A stretch of 64,000 nt of DNA, taken from Chenopodium formosanum. Lineage: Eukaryota; Streptophyta; Magnoliopsida; Caryophyllales; Amaranthaceae. Below are positions 35,931-46,497 of this stretch, one piece after another. The position numbers were made by a program, and so were the translations under genes. The stretch lies in the NCBI GenBank assembly GCA_024500155.1, contig CM044877.1:10421501-10485500 (forward strand). Reading direction: 5' to 3'. The notes under the pieces were generated by a model that worked only from the letters and a program-made list of their open reading frames with translations, did not search any database and was not told where the DNA came from. Numbering within the stretch: position 1 is the stretch's first letter; each line of letters begins with the position of its first letter.

Positions 35931-35939
35931 TTATGATAT

Positions 35940-37218
35940 TGGGATTAATATTGAAGATGACTTGGCTAAATCCAAAGCTGCCAACAATAACTCCAACAGT
36001 GGCTGGAAAGGAAAGAAGAGCGATAATCCTTCTTCTTCCAAAACTGCCCACTCAAATAATGTTAGCGCCTTTAATCTAGGAGAAGTCCTTGCCATGAAAA
36101 ATCAAGGACAAAAGAAACCGTTTAGGAGAAACTTCACTCCTATCGGCATGAGTTATGACACCGCGTTTGATCGACTAAATGCAAAAGGTCTTATAACTCC
36201 CATTGGACCATTTGGAGATCCACCAGTCGAGAAGAGGTCTCCTAATTGGAACCCCAATGCACATTGCAAATATCATCAAGGTAGGGGCCATTCTACTGAA
36301 AGCTGTTGGAAGCTTAAGGAAGCTATCCAAGACCTAATTGACAGTAACAAGTTGCCGTTGCCCCCTGCCAGCAAGAAACCGAGTATTGACAATGCACCTC
36401 TAGCTCACACATTGGCTATCTCCGATAAAGAAAGCGAAGTTGACCCCTCATCTCTTATTACGCCTGTCAAAGCAACCAATGTCGAAGAGGAAAAAGAAGA
36501 GACCTTTTTCGATGTCAAAGATAATCTTCTAGAACCAGCGAATGAGGTAGAGATACGAGTGCTCGCATTGTATCTGAGAGAGACATCGCAACTGTTACGT
36601 GAAACTCTCAAAATTTTGAATGAACTTCATAAGGAATATGATGAAGAACCTAAGAGAGAATTCACACCAGTGAAGACGACTTATGAGACAAAACACTTTC
36701 CCTTACAGGTCACTGAAAGACCCAAAAAGAACAATAGAGTTTATACTCCAATTGGGATCCCGTATGCACAGATGTTTGAAATGCTCTCCGAGAGTGGCAA
36801 GGTCAAACCTCTCGAACCGAGACCATTTGAATCATTAAAAAGGACGGATAGATATTACTGTCAATACCATCAGTCAGAAGGACACACTCTAGAAAACTGC
36901 TTCAAGTTCAAGGATTTGGTGCAGAAAATGATTGATAGAAAGGAATTAGTCCAAGTTCAACAAGAAGAGGACATAAATGTTAATGGAGTATGGGACAGTG
37001 ATGAAGAAGATGTCTATCTAAAAGACATAGTGGGACCTTCACTTTCTGTATCATACACCACGGACGACATTTGGGCTGAAGAAGATTCATCAATAGACGT
37101 CCTCACAAGATCCGGAAGGATGCAACCTCCCGTTTCAACACAACCTATGCCTACTGTACAACAAGTTCCCATACCTATCATCGAAGACAATGACATCGTC
37201 AAACAATTCAAGAAGTAA
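35940..37218 (+). pseudogene. gag C-terminal part of element A with two CHHC knuckles
   Basis: Open from upstream of the ATG at 35962. Two similar zinc-knuckle-like units occur: CKYHQGRGHSTESC (about codon 98 from 35962) and CQYHQSEGHTLENC (about codon 292), each C-x2-H-x4-H-x4-C. Each is followed by a helix of the type KEAIQDLID or KDLVQKMID and preceded by a YTPIG-type segment, so this looks like an internal duplication. The frame ends at TAA 37216-37218 and a TAG follows at 37225-37227 in the same frame. Related elements read through here (the FKK-to-MNVWKLL segment), so both are best seen as nonsense mutations. Confidence 0.88.
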
Positions 37219-37227
37219 AAAGTTTAG

Positions 37228-39507
37228 ATGAACGTATGGAAGCTTCTGGCAACATCTCGAGAACATAGGTTGGCCGTGATGAATGCCTTGGATAAAATCG
37301 GGATAGATTCTGACACCACTCCTGAGGGACTAGCTAACTTCCTCACGAGTGACCTCCCTAGTCCGATTAACCTAATCACTTTCTCTGATAAAGATTTACC
37401 CCCGGAAGGTGATAAACATTATAAGGCATTAAACCTCACGGTAGTCTGCAAAAGGATGAATGTTCCCATGACTCTTGTAGACAATGGATCGGCTATTAAT
37501 GTCTGTCCACTTAGGACTGCAAGGATGCTTGGCATAAAAGATGAGGATTTAACTCCGTCCACACAAGGAATAAGAGCTTACGATAATACTCGATGTCAAG
37601 CTCTTGGCAAAATAACCCTAAATGTGACGGCAGGAGTAATAGAACATGCTACTACTTTTCAAGTGGTAGACATCAAAGCTTCATTCAATCTGTTGTTAGG
37701 ACGCCCTTGGCTCCATGATCTAAAGGTCGTCCCTTCATCTCTCCACCAACAAGTGAAAGCCATAGTTGGAGGAATCCCCATCACTATTGATGCTTCGCCA
37801 ATGAGGATCAAATCAATAGAGAATCCAATCATCAACGTGGAGCACGATGAAGATGATGAAGACCTATGGGGCTTTAACGAAGAAGTCTCCTTAATCCAAG
37901 AGGATGAAAGGACATCTCTTTGCCACGACCCCCATTCCAACATAATTATCAACACTATGCTGAAGAAACAAGGACACTTCCCTGGGATGACTTTAGGAAA
38001 GAAGAAGGGGATAGCAAAATCGATAGAGTCACCTGGCCTCCCTAAACTAGATACTTTCGGACTTGGTTTCGAACCGACTTGGAAAGATCTCAAGCGAGCC
38101 CAGGACAAATTGAAAGCACGTAGGGATTCTCGCATTCAAAAGAAAGCAATTCCAATGGATCAGTACCCTCTTACACTTAATGGTCAATTTATAAAAGAAG
38201 GAGAGGACTATCCATGCCATGAATTTCCCGAACCATTTGTTGTAAATGGCATACGACAATCAGGATTCAAGATTTTCTTGGATTGCTACTTCACTAACGA
38301 AATCCCAACTCCCGTCCATAAGGAGAAAGCACCCCCATGCTTTAACTTTAACGTCATGGGATTACTGTTTGGGCGAGAAAAGAATGAGTCAGTTTATGAG
38401 GAAGACAACTCTTCACTCATTCAAACGGTCCTACAAAGCGAAAACTTCGACCCCTCAAAGCTAATTACTCCAGCCGAAGGATCGCTGCAAGGGTGGCGCA
38501 AGACTATCAAGGTAACTACTCCGAGTGGAAGGAAGATATCAATCACGACAGGGCAAGGGCCGATGTTTGAAGAATCATCAGAGTCAGAGTCTAAGTCAGA
38601 GTCTTTCCCCGTAGAACCTTCTAGGTCTTTAGCTATAATGCCTCCCCTTCCTATATCTTCTCCTAGGATAGTTAGTGATCAAGTCCCTGAGGACATATCA
38701 CTCTTTGATGTAATGATCTCAGAGTATAATAATATCGCTCATTCTTCTTACTTCTCGTGTTCTTCCCTAACCCAAGATGACAAACATTGCTTAGCTAACG
38801 ATGAAAAAGATAAAGAATTTATTAAAGCAATGGAAACACTCGAAAAGAAAACACCGATAATTGAAGAGACTGAAACAGTTGACATTTCAAATGATTCAAC
38901 TCTTAAAAGAGAAGTTAAAATCGGACTAACATTGAATAAACAAGAAAGAACCGATTTAATTAACTTGCTTAAAGAATTTATCGATGTATTTGCTTGGTCA
39001 TATGAAGATATGTCAGGCATTAACAGAGAAATAGCTCAACACACTATACCATTAATCCCAGGAATGAAACCTGTAAAACAAAAGTTGCATCAAATGAAAC
39101 CCGACGTAACACTTAAGATAAAAGAAGAAGTTCAAAAACAAATAACTGCAGGTTTCATCAAGGTATCCAAATACCCCGAATGGGTCGCCAACGTCGTCCC
39201 AGTTCCAAAGAAAGACGGAAGGGTAAGGATGTGTGTCGACTATCGAGATCTAAATAAGGCAAGTCCAAAGGACGACTTCCCTTTGCCACACATCGATATT
39301 CTAGTAGACAACACATCAAATCACGCGCTTCTCTCATTCATGGACGGATACGCAGGGTACAATCAGATTCTCATGGCGGAAGAAGACGTGGAGAAAACAA
39401 CCTTCATTACACCATGGGGCACTTACTGTTACACGGTAATGCCCTTTGGGTTGAAAAACGCCGGTGATACTTACCAACGTGCAGCAACTGCCTTCTCCAT
39501 GACATGA
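37228..39507 (+). pseudogene. Protease, G-patch-like segment and first part of reverse transcriptase of element A
   Basis: In the same frame as the gag end. MTLVDNGSAINVCPL carries the D-N-G-S aspartic protease site, and FNLLLGRPWLHDL is the protease C-terminal ILG-type motif. Then LGKKKGIAK and FGLGFEPTW resemble the G-patch found after the protease in plant gypsy elements. RT starts about residue 570: FAWSYEDMSGI, PVKQKLHQMKPD, GFIKVSKYPEWVANVVPVPK, RMCVDYRDLNKASPKDDFPL and MPFGLKNAGDTYQR. The frame ends at a TGA (39505-39507); one base is missing in TTCTCCATGACATG, and the next frame carries on with DMMHKEVEVYVDD. Confidence 0.95.
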
Positions 39508-39761
39508 TGCACAAAGAAGTTGAAGTATATGTCGACGACATGATTGTGAAATCAAAGGACCGTCTGGGCCATCAAGTAGCCTTAAGGAAATTTTTCGAAA
39601 GGTTAAGAAAATACAATATGAGGTTGAATCCATCAAAATGTGCTTTTGGAGTCATCTCAGGCAAGCTCTTGGGGTACGTCATAAGCTCTAGAGGAATAGA
39701 GATAGATCCAACCAAGATTAAAGCAATCATGTCAATGCCACCGCCCAAGACCGAGAAATAG
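39490..39761 (+). pseudogene. Reverse transcriptase catalytic segment of element A
   Basis: EVEVYVDDMIVKSK holds the Y-V-D-D catalytic motif, followed by FFERLRKYNMRLNPSKCAFG and GKLLGYVISSRGIEIDP, the palm and thumb region. Ends at TAG 39759-39761, in a place normally reading KEIRGFLG; the same frame goes on as IRGFIGRLQYIS. Confidence 0.95.
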
Positions 39762-40712
39762 ATTCGAGGATTCATTGGCCGGTTGCAATACATAAGTAGG
39801 TTCATATCAAAACTGACAACGATATGTGAACCAATTTTCAAAAAGCTCAAGAAGAACGTACCTGTAGTGTGGGATGATGAGTGTCAAAAAGCCTTTGACC
39901 GGATCAAAGCCTATCTCGCAAATTCTCCCGTATTAGCACCAACACTTCCTGGAATACCTCTTAGGTTATACTTGACGGTTACCAAAAAGACAATGGGAGC
40001 CATGTTAGCACAAGAGGTAGAAAACAAAGAGAATGCAATCTATTACTTAAGTAAGAAGATGCTCGAATACGAAACACGCTATACACCACTCGAGAAATTG
40101 TGTCTCGCTTTGGTGCGGGCCACAACTAAGTTGAGACATTACATGTTGGTGCATACCATTTTTGTGGTATCCCGATTGGATCCACTCAAATACTTGTTCG
40201 AGAAATCAACGCTCAATGGACGTATTTCAAGATGGATAGTCAACTTAGCCCAGTTCGATGTGCGGTTTATGCCACAAAAAGCTATTAAAGGATCTGTGGT
40301 GTTAGATTTTCTGGCAGATTTTCCAATAGAAGACTCGACACCAATACAGGACAATGAATTTCCAGATGAAGATTTGATGGTCACCGAAGATGATACTTGG
40401 ACCTTGTATTTCGACGGAGCCTCAAACCAAAAGGGATGTGGTGTCGGAGTGCTACTAGTATCACCTAAGGAAGAACACGTCCCAATCTCAATAAAGCTCG
40501 ATTTCGACGTTACCAACAATGCTGCTGAATATGAAGCATGTGTGGTAGGCCTTGAAACAGCTCTGGCATTGGGAGTAAAGAAGTTAAGGATATTCGGAGA
40601 TTCCTCTTTAATTATCATTCAAATATCTAAAAGGTGGAAAGTAAGGAGCGAAAGCCTAGCCCCTTATCAAACCTATCTTGAAACTCTTACCGATCAGTTA
40701 GAGAAGGTGTAA
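39762..40712 (+). pseudogene. RT-linked RNase H and second (Tat-specific) RNase H of element A
   Basis: First half: IRGFIGRLQYISRFI, LYLTVTKKTMGAMLAQE, AIYYLSKKM and YETRYTPLEKLCLALV, the usual gypsy RNase H, here with the first catalytic Asp of the LYLDV-type motif lost (LYLTV). Second half: TWTLYFDGASNQKGCGVGVL, NNAAEYEACVVGLETAL and LRIFGDSSLIIIQI, an additional RNase H with its catalytic D, E and D all present. Known work on plant Tat elements describes this second, archaeal-type RNase H as replacing a decaying first domain, and the residues here fit that. Stop TAA at 40710-40712 interrupts the frame. Confidence 0.93.
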
Positions 40713-41147
40713 TATACATATCTACCTAGAGAAGAAAACCAATTTGCTGTTGCCTTGGCAAGATTAGCCTCAATGGTTAGGATTCCCACAGATATCGAGC
40801 AAATGCCTCTAACTATTGAAAAAAGGCACAAACCAGCGTATATACAGGCTATAGAAGACAACGACCCAGTCCAAGACGAAGATGAAGAACAAGAAGAAGA
40901 ACCATGGTACACAGACATTCTCAACTATGTCACCAATGGAGAATACCCTCCTCCTGCTGACAAAAGAGCGAAACGAGCCTTGAGACTTTTGGCTTCTCAA
41001 TATGTACTCATAGACAACGAGCTACATAAAAGGGTACCTAAAGGTCGAGCTCTCCTATGTGTAGGGAAGGTGGATGCACAAAGAATAATGAGAATGGTTC
41101 ACGAAGGAATCTGTGGAACTCATGTAAATGGCAAAATGTTAGTCTAG
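40713..41147 (+). pseudogene. RNase H-integrase connector of element A
   Basis: Same frame as before (YLPREENQFAVALARLASM...). After an acidic linker it reads VLIDNELHKR and MVHEGICGTHVNGKMLV, the start of the integrase zinc domain with H-x-x-x-x-x-H. Ends at TAG 41145-41147; the frame continues directly as KIMREGYYWTTM. Confidence 0.88.
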
Positions 41148-42149
41148 AAAATAATGCGAGAAGGGTATTATTGGACTACCATGAATAGGGACTGCCATCA
41201 ATATGTGAAAAGATGCCCTAAGTGTCAAATTTATGCCAATTTACAACACGTTCCTCCATCTTTGCTCTACACCTACACATCACCTTGGCCATTCTCTACA
41301 TGGGGAATTGACATAATTGGCAAGATCACTCCTCCAGGGACAGGAGGCCATGAATTTATTCTAGTGGCAATTGATTACTTTACAAAGTGGGTTGAAGCGC
41401 AATCATATGCTAAACTTACTGCAAAACATGTAGCACTCTTTATCGAGAGAAATATCATTTGTCGATATGGAGTCCCACATGAAATGATAAGTGACAATGA
41501 AACTCACTTTCAAGCCGAATGTGAAGATCTGTTACATAAATATGGTATCCAACATCATCATTCGTCCCCTTATAGACCTCAAGCAAACGGAGCAGTCGAG
41601 GCAGCTAATAAGAATTTAAAGACTATCATCGAGAAAATGATAGAAAATTATACGGATTGGCCTGACAAGCTTCACTTTGCATTGTGGGGTTATCGCACGT
41701 CAATCCGTACGTCAACAGGAAATACACCATTTTCTTTGGTATATGGAATGGATGTCGTACAACCTGTCGAACTAGAAATACCATCTCTACGTATTGCGCT
41801 AGAGAGTAAACTCGATGAAGTCGAATGGACTAGGGCACGATATGAAGAATTGATCCTACTCGACGAAAAACGACTAGAAGCTCTACATCACACTCAGTGC
41901 TATCAAACTCGTATGGCTAGACATTTTAATAAGAAGGTCAAGACAAGAAATATCAAAGTAGGAGATTTGGTATTAAAAGCGTTAAGAAAAAATGTTTTAG
42001 ATCCAAGGGGAAAGTTTAGACCTAATTGGTCTGGCCCTTACATTGTCAAAACAATCCTGTCAGGTGGGGCAGCTAAACTAACTGATATGGATGACAATGA
42101 ATTCTCAAACATGACCAATCTTGACCAACTTAAAAAATACTACCCATAA
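41148..42149 (+). pseudogene. Integrase of element A
   Basis: CPKCQIYAN gives the two cysteines of the zinc site. Catalytic triad: D in WGIDIIGKI, D in MISDNETHF (E replaces the usual G after DN), E in NGAVEAANKNL. The core is followed by GYRTSIRTSTGNTPFSLVYG and a C-terminal domain with GDLVLKALRKNVLDPRGKF and NWSGPYIVKTIL. No chromodomain is present, as expected for Tat. The frame closes naturally at 42147-42149. Confidence 0.95.
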
Positions 42150-42660
42150 TTACTTGAGTAGGACACTCAAGAGAGCTACGTTCGGCCTAGGAAAGGATAC
42201 GTTGGCAACCCATTACGGGTGCACCACTTTATTATTCGACATCCCCGCGTTCGAGAATCAACTAGAAGTCAACAAAAAGTCGGAAAAGCTACTGGCGTCG
42301 CAGAACAGAGCCTGGCGCCAGCAATAGGTTATTAGCGCCAGCCGATGATATTGGTGCCTGACGCTAGACCTCAAAAGCTAGCGCCAATCTGCAATTTCCG
42401 GCGCCAGCTTGGCATTAAAATCTGGGCGAATTTCGGTGTTTTTCGGAAATTTTTCGACTTCCGTACTCGAAGAGTTTCTGGAAAATTAATTTTTTTCGGT
42501 TTTTCATTGCTTTAATAAAATAAATTTAAAGTGACAATTTAATTGAAAGCTGAAATTTCATTAATGAAATAAAATAACATTGTTAATGGAATTCAAATAA
42601 GGCTGAAATAAATTAACTTTAAATAAAAATTAACAAATCTAATAAATCTAAAGCTAAGCA
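42150..42660 (+). other. Non-coding segment after pol with a GGCGCC cluster
   Basis: Contains AGCTACGTTCGGCCTAGG...GATACGTTGGCAACCC (42173-42210), shared with elements B and C, and a GGCGCC cluster at 42290-42412. No conserved ORF on the plus strand. Confidence 0.6.
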
Positions 42661-42665
42661 ATGTT

Positions 42666-43530
42666 CTAGTCTTTCTTTTCCTTCTTTACTCTTTTCCAAT
42701 TCTTTTCCGTCTCTTCCTCTTCATCCATTACTTTAGCTAGTAGGCATCCTTTAGAGGACCTACATTCAATTTTAGAATAGATTGTTTCTCCCTCAGCTAG
42801 CACCCCATGCTTCTTTTCCACCCAAATCTTTTTGTCTGTGGCTTTCCTTTTTCCCTTGTCTTTGGTAGTATTCTTTTTCTTAGGCATTGTAGGTGTTTTG
42901 AACTCAATTCTTGCACCTAAGCGTTCCTTGGCCGGTATTACCCTGTCACCTAGACGATTCTTCACATCAGTTCTACCTTGATCAATTGAAGATTTCTTCA
43001 ACAACCACTTCTTTACATCATTAGGTAAAGAAGGGGGAACCTTTTGGGTAATCACTTCCCATAAAGGTCTAGCGCTCCAGTAAGTGTCAAATCTATCTAC
43101 TTCTTGAGATATGGGATACTCATAGGGAGGACGAAGATCCCCGGAAGGAATATTTTGGAGCAAGCCTAAATAAGTGAATTTACTCATAGTCTCTTCTTGA
43201 GATATGTCGCTCAAAATCCTTATAGTAATATGCATCTACTCTAGGGATTACTACCAGGTCTATTGCAGGGAAGCCTAAAATAGCACCAAATTCCTCTGGC
43301 AAAGGGCTAATTTCATCATACCCTGTTCTAAAACAATGTGTTTCAATATTCCAATATTCTAAAGCAGTATGTATGAAATCTATGTCTAGATCTACCCCTT
43401 TAATGCCATAAATTCCCCCCAAGTGAAATAAATCCAATTCTTTTCTTTCTTTAGCATTAAGAGATCGACACCATTCATGAGAATATTGGGTGAAGGTTTT
43501 AGTGGCTAAAGAAATGATGATTATTATTAT
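42666..43530 (-). pseudogene. Antisense ORF of element A, PMD/DUF7745-like N-terminal type (frameshifted)
   Basis: Minus strand. The first frame reads LATKTFTQYSHEWCRSLNA, DLFHLGGIYGIKGVDLDI, FIHTALEYWNIETHCFRTGY, then ISPLPEEFGAILGFP and IPRVDAYYYKDFERHIS. A frameshift near 43195 leads to SQEETMSKFTYLGLLQNIPS and then a Lys-rich tail ending at 42666. The E-E-F-x-x-I-L-G-F-P signature after a helix-C-F segment is typical of the PMD/DUF7745-type proteins carried by plant retroelements; the family call is tentative. The gene lies between pol and the PMD gene and is also antisense to the element. No clear start codon; no intron seen. Confidence 0.6.
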
Positions 43531-44204
43531 TTTTTCTAAAGAGAAGAATATTTTTCGATGAAATTATGAGAAGAATCGGCTGAGCAGGGGGCTATTTATG
43601 CACAAAATTGCGAGGAATTTCAATCTGGCTGGAATACGGAGTCAGCGTCAATTGGCGTCACTCACCGGGAATTGGCGTCACCCATCAGCCTTTGGCGCCA
43701 CACGCTAGGTGTAGCACCTGGCGCCACGCGCCACAGGCTGGCGCCAGCTGGCGCCAAATCAGAAGAGGTCGCGCGTGCTCGCTTGCGTTTTGATATTAAA
43801 ACCGGAGTCGGTTTAATGACTTTATGGCCCCGTTTTATTTTTTCTAAATATTTTTCTATCCTTTTTTTAATTAATTAATTAAATATAACAATTATTTTTA
43901 GTTAATTTTATTTTTATTTCTTTTTGAATTATATTAATTCTCAAATATCAACTTTTTTCCTCCATTTTATTTTTTTCTTTTTTATTTTCTTTTTGGGCGA
44001 GAGAGTCGGATAATACCCTCCATCAATAATAAAAATGACGGAATTTTTGCGCAAAATTGTTATCACACTGCACACACTAACATACACTAACATAATAATA
44101 AATAATAAAGAATTTACAATAACATAAAGTACAAAGTGTCTAAATAATGAGTCAAAGGCAAAGTTCTATAAAAATTCAAAATAAAATACATATACAGAAG
44201 CAAA
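43531..44204. other. Spacer between the two antisense genes of element A
   Basis: GGCGCC cluster at 43640-43760, (TTAA)n at 43871-43884, and GATAATACCCTCC...AAAATGACGG (44008-44041), the inverted counterpart of the leader motif at 34972. Plus-strand ORFs at 43608-43878 cross the cluster and are not genes. Confidence 0.55.
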
Positions 44205-44562
44205 CTACTGCGCCGTCCGAGGAGTCACCTCTCCACCAACTCCGGCCTCAGCACCAGCTCCAGCCTCCGTAGGAGAAGGGAAACTCAAAACAGGACCGCT
44301 CCAGCCAAAATCGATCTGAGGCTGAGACCGCGGAGGCTGCTGCGATGACGAGTCAACCTCTGAAAGCCGAAGTAGCCTCTCTTACCGGTGCAGCAAGAGC
44401 ACCCTCAGAAGAAGACCCTGAGCCCTCAGCAACATCGGCTCGTGCAGCCTCAGAACGACCACCTCTACCTCTAGACGAAGTGCGACGACGTCTTGAGCTA
44501 GACCTCGCCGGATCTCTCCGCCCCTCAGGCCTCATACGGGTGTGAGAAGCGATCGGCTGACC
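44205..44562 (-). pseudogene. PMD gene exon 6 (C-terminus, probable 1-nt frameshift)
   Basis: Starts GQPIASHTRMRPEG, followed by an Arg/Ser-rich stretch. The frame stops at 44353-44355, but the neighbouring frame stays open from there (SSSQQPPRSQPQIDFGWSGP) to 44205, suggesting a single-base change. Acceptor TTTTTGCAG. Confidence 0.72.
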
Positions 44563-44637
44563 CTGCAAAAAGAATTAAATCAGAAACAAGGTAAAACTGA
44601 AGCCATAATGCAGAAATAATAAGTGAAGAAAAGTTAC

Positions 44638-44748
44638 CTCTCGAACAGCGTCGTCTCGACGACAGGTAGCTGCGTTCCTCATCCGAACGAGTTGGCTCCG
44701 AAAGGCAACTATACATCGTGCCATAGCCGAAACCACCTCGCGTGGGAA
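44638..44748 (-). pseudogene. PMD gene exon 5
   Basis: 37 codons (FPREVVSAMARCIVAFRSQL...). Acceptor TTGATAG, donor GAG/GTAACT. Confidence 0.78.
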
Positions 44749-44820
44749 CTATCAAGAAAAGTTAATCAGTAAAAGTGCATGATAACCGAATACAAGATTT
44801 TGAAGTAAAGCTAGACTTAC

Positions 44821-44958
44821 ACTAGTCTGGTGACGAGGAATCGACCGCTCCACGAAGCGCTCGCCCTCAGGAGCCGGAGAAATCATCTCCTCGATCGGCC
44901 CATATGTCCCCTGGTAGTGGATGGACATACGGGGTGGCACAAACTCAGTGGGACCATC
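44821..44958 (-). pseudogene. PMD gene exon 4
   Basis: 46 codons (DGPTEFVPPRMSIHYQGTYG...). Acceptor TTTATCAG, donor AGT/GTAAGT. Confidence 0.8.
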
Positions 44959-45033
44959 CTGATAAAACAGAAAGAAATCAGTAAAGTATTACTTGGGGGC
45001 TACTCAGCGAAAAACAAAAGTTAAAGATCTTAC

Positions 45034-45354
45034 CCTCACATCCTCGGCCGGTACAGGGGCTGGAGCCAACAAAGGAAGTAGCTCCTCAGTATAACTCCGC
45101 CCAAGGATCACATGGGACCGCCAGAGGGAACCAGACTCCTCAGCCATGCTCGGCAACTCTCTCTTGTCGAACATGTGTCGTGGTGGAGGACCAGGAACAA
45201 CAAAACCATCGGAAGAGTGTTGTCTAGCAATTCTCTCTCCTAAGTATACAACCGCTCCGTAGGTCCCCAGAAAGTAGCGGCGCTCAGCAGAGTACTGAAC
45301 GGCTAATCCAGGGATTGTCCAACCACCCCATGGTCGGTATACTACCTCAGGTCC
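45034..45354 (-). pseudogene. PMD gene exon 3
   Basis: 107 codons without stops, containing GLAVQYSAERRYFLGTYGAV and WRSHVILGRSYTEELLPL. Acceptor TTTTATAG, donor GAGG/GTAAGA. No ATG near the start, so it is easily missed by ORF searches. Confidence 0.8.
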
Positions 45355-45428
45355 CTATAAAAATACCAATTGGGTAAGAACATGTCCAAAACATCACAGA
45401 AGAGCAAGATAAACACTAAAAGTCGTAC

Positions 45429-45560
45429 CGAGATGATCCGGCTCCGGACACGTGCAGTAGACAGGTCCACATGGTGGCCGCCCCAAGAGGCGCTCACCGG
45501 ATACCCCATCGGCGATGGTCTCGCCGGCGCAATGGAAGAAAAGTACTCGTAGAACCAGAT
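45429..45560 (-). pseudogene. PMD gene exon 2
   Basis: 44 codons without stops (IWFYEYFSSIAPARPSPMGY...). Acceptor CTTGTAG, donor TCG/GTACGA. Confidence 0.8.
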
Positions 45561-45633
45561 CTACAAGGAGTTAAACGCGTGAGTAAATGTTAACTAACAT
45601 ATAGGGCTAAACTTTATAGGGAATAATGTTTAC

Positions 45634-46497
45634 CTCTACGACCTTCCAGAAAGCAGACAAAGCAATGTTCGTCCTAAAGGACCGGTGGCGACACGAGTCC
45701 CTCAGTGCGCGAACAAAGTCAGTGTAGGCCAAGCTGGCCCAATCATAAGTCCCGATCCGCCGGAGATCGCGAACAGCAGGGAGGTAGTAAAGCAATGCCC
45801 TACTACCCCTGTCAGGGGAGAATGTCCCTGACAACATCAGTACAAAGATGCGCACCCGCTGCTCTCGGGTGGTCGCATCGTCATCAAGAGTCGCTGCCAG
45901 CGTCGAGCGGCGAATCCCCCTAGCACTGAACTGAGTCGTCTCGACCTCAGCTTGGGCCCGAACAGCAATCGGCCCCAACAGCTCCTCGACCTGCGCTGAA
46001 AAGACGTCGATACTGCCGTCGAACGGCAGCGACACAGAAGAAAACTCCAGTCCTGTGATGAGACTGAAGTCTGTAGGAGTGACCATCATCTTACCCCAGG
46101 GAAAATGGAAGGTGTTGGTGGTGTCCTAGAAGAACTCCACTAGAGCGCGTACTACGTGGTGACCCCCGCTGGAGGCGACCATAGCCTCGGAGGTCTCGAA
46201 CAAGGCAACCAGTCCGCAAGACTCCCATAGGAGTCTCGTCTCTCGATCTCTGGCGATATACATCCCATACAAATCGCCTAGACCATCACAGCCAGAGCCG
46301 TGATGCCGCGTCCTCCCAGGCTCGGTTCCCTGTCTCACCCTCTCTGAAATGTGGTGGACAGGGGCAAATAACAAGGTCTGCTCATCCCACTCCGGGAACT
46401 GACCAAGCGAAGTGGACGGTGTAGTGTCGTCCTCCACGGACTCATGCTCCCGTCTAGTGTTTCGGGACCGTGAACCCGAGCCTCTTTGTCTAGCCAT
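45634..46497 (-). pseudogene. PMD gene exon 1
   Basis: 288 codons holding the N-terminus and most of the plant mobile domain. In-frame TAG at codon 124 (46126-46128). Donor at 45633: GAG/GTAAAC. Confidence 0.85.

Larger units (their letters stand above)
44205..46497 (-). pseudogene. Antisense plant mobile domain (PMD) gene carried by element A, six exons
   Basis: Minus strand, ATG at 46497 (MARQRGSGSRSRN, basic N-terminus). Exon 1 has YGMYIARDRETRLLWESCGL and then THTFHLP-type FHFPWGKMMVTPTDFSLITG, the core signature of the plant mobile domain found in MAIN/MAIL proteins and in gypsy and MULE elements. Exons: 46497-45634, 45560-45429, 45354-45034, 44958-44821, 44748-44638, 44562-44353 or on to 44205. 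All five introns (70-75 bp) are GT-AG and phase 0. Exon 2 starts IWFYEYFSSIAP and exon 3 GPEVVYRPWGGWTIPG. The C-terminus is rich in Arg/Ser. Lesions: TAG at 46126-46128 where Trp is expected, and a stop at 44353-44355 that a 1-nt shift would bypass to a frame ending at TAG 44205-44207. Confidence 0.85.

Noticed and set aside
36405..36611. Antisense ORFs within gag-pol (also 37659-38135, 40139-40618)
   Set aside because: They mirror the coding frame of pol, have no domain and are not shared with element B where the sequence is homologous.
44345..45024. Plus-strand ORFs opposite the PMD exons
   Set aside because: Shadows of the minus-strand exons, which have the splice sites and the recognisable domain.
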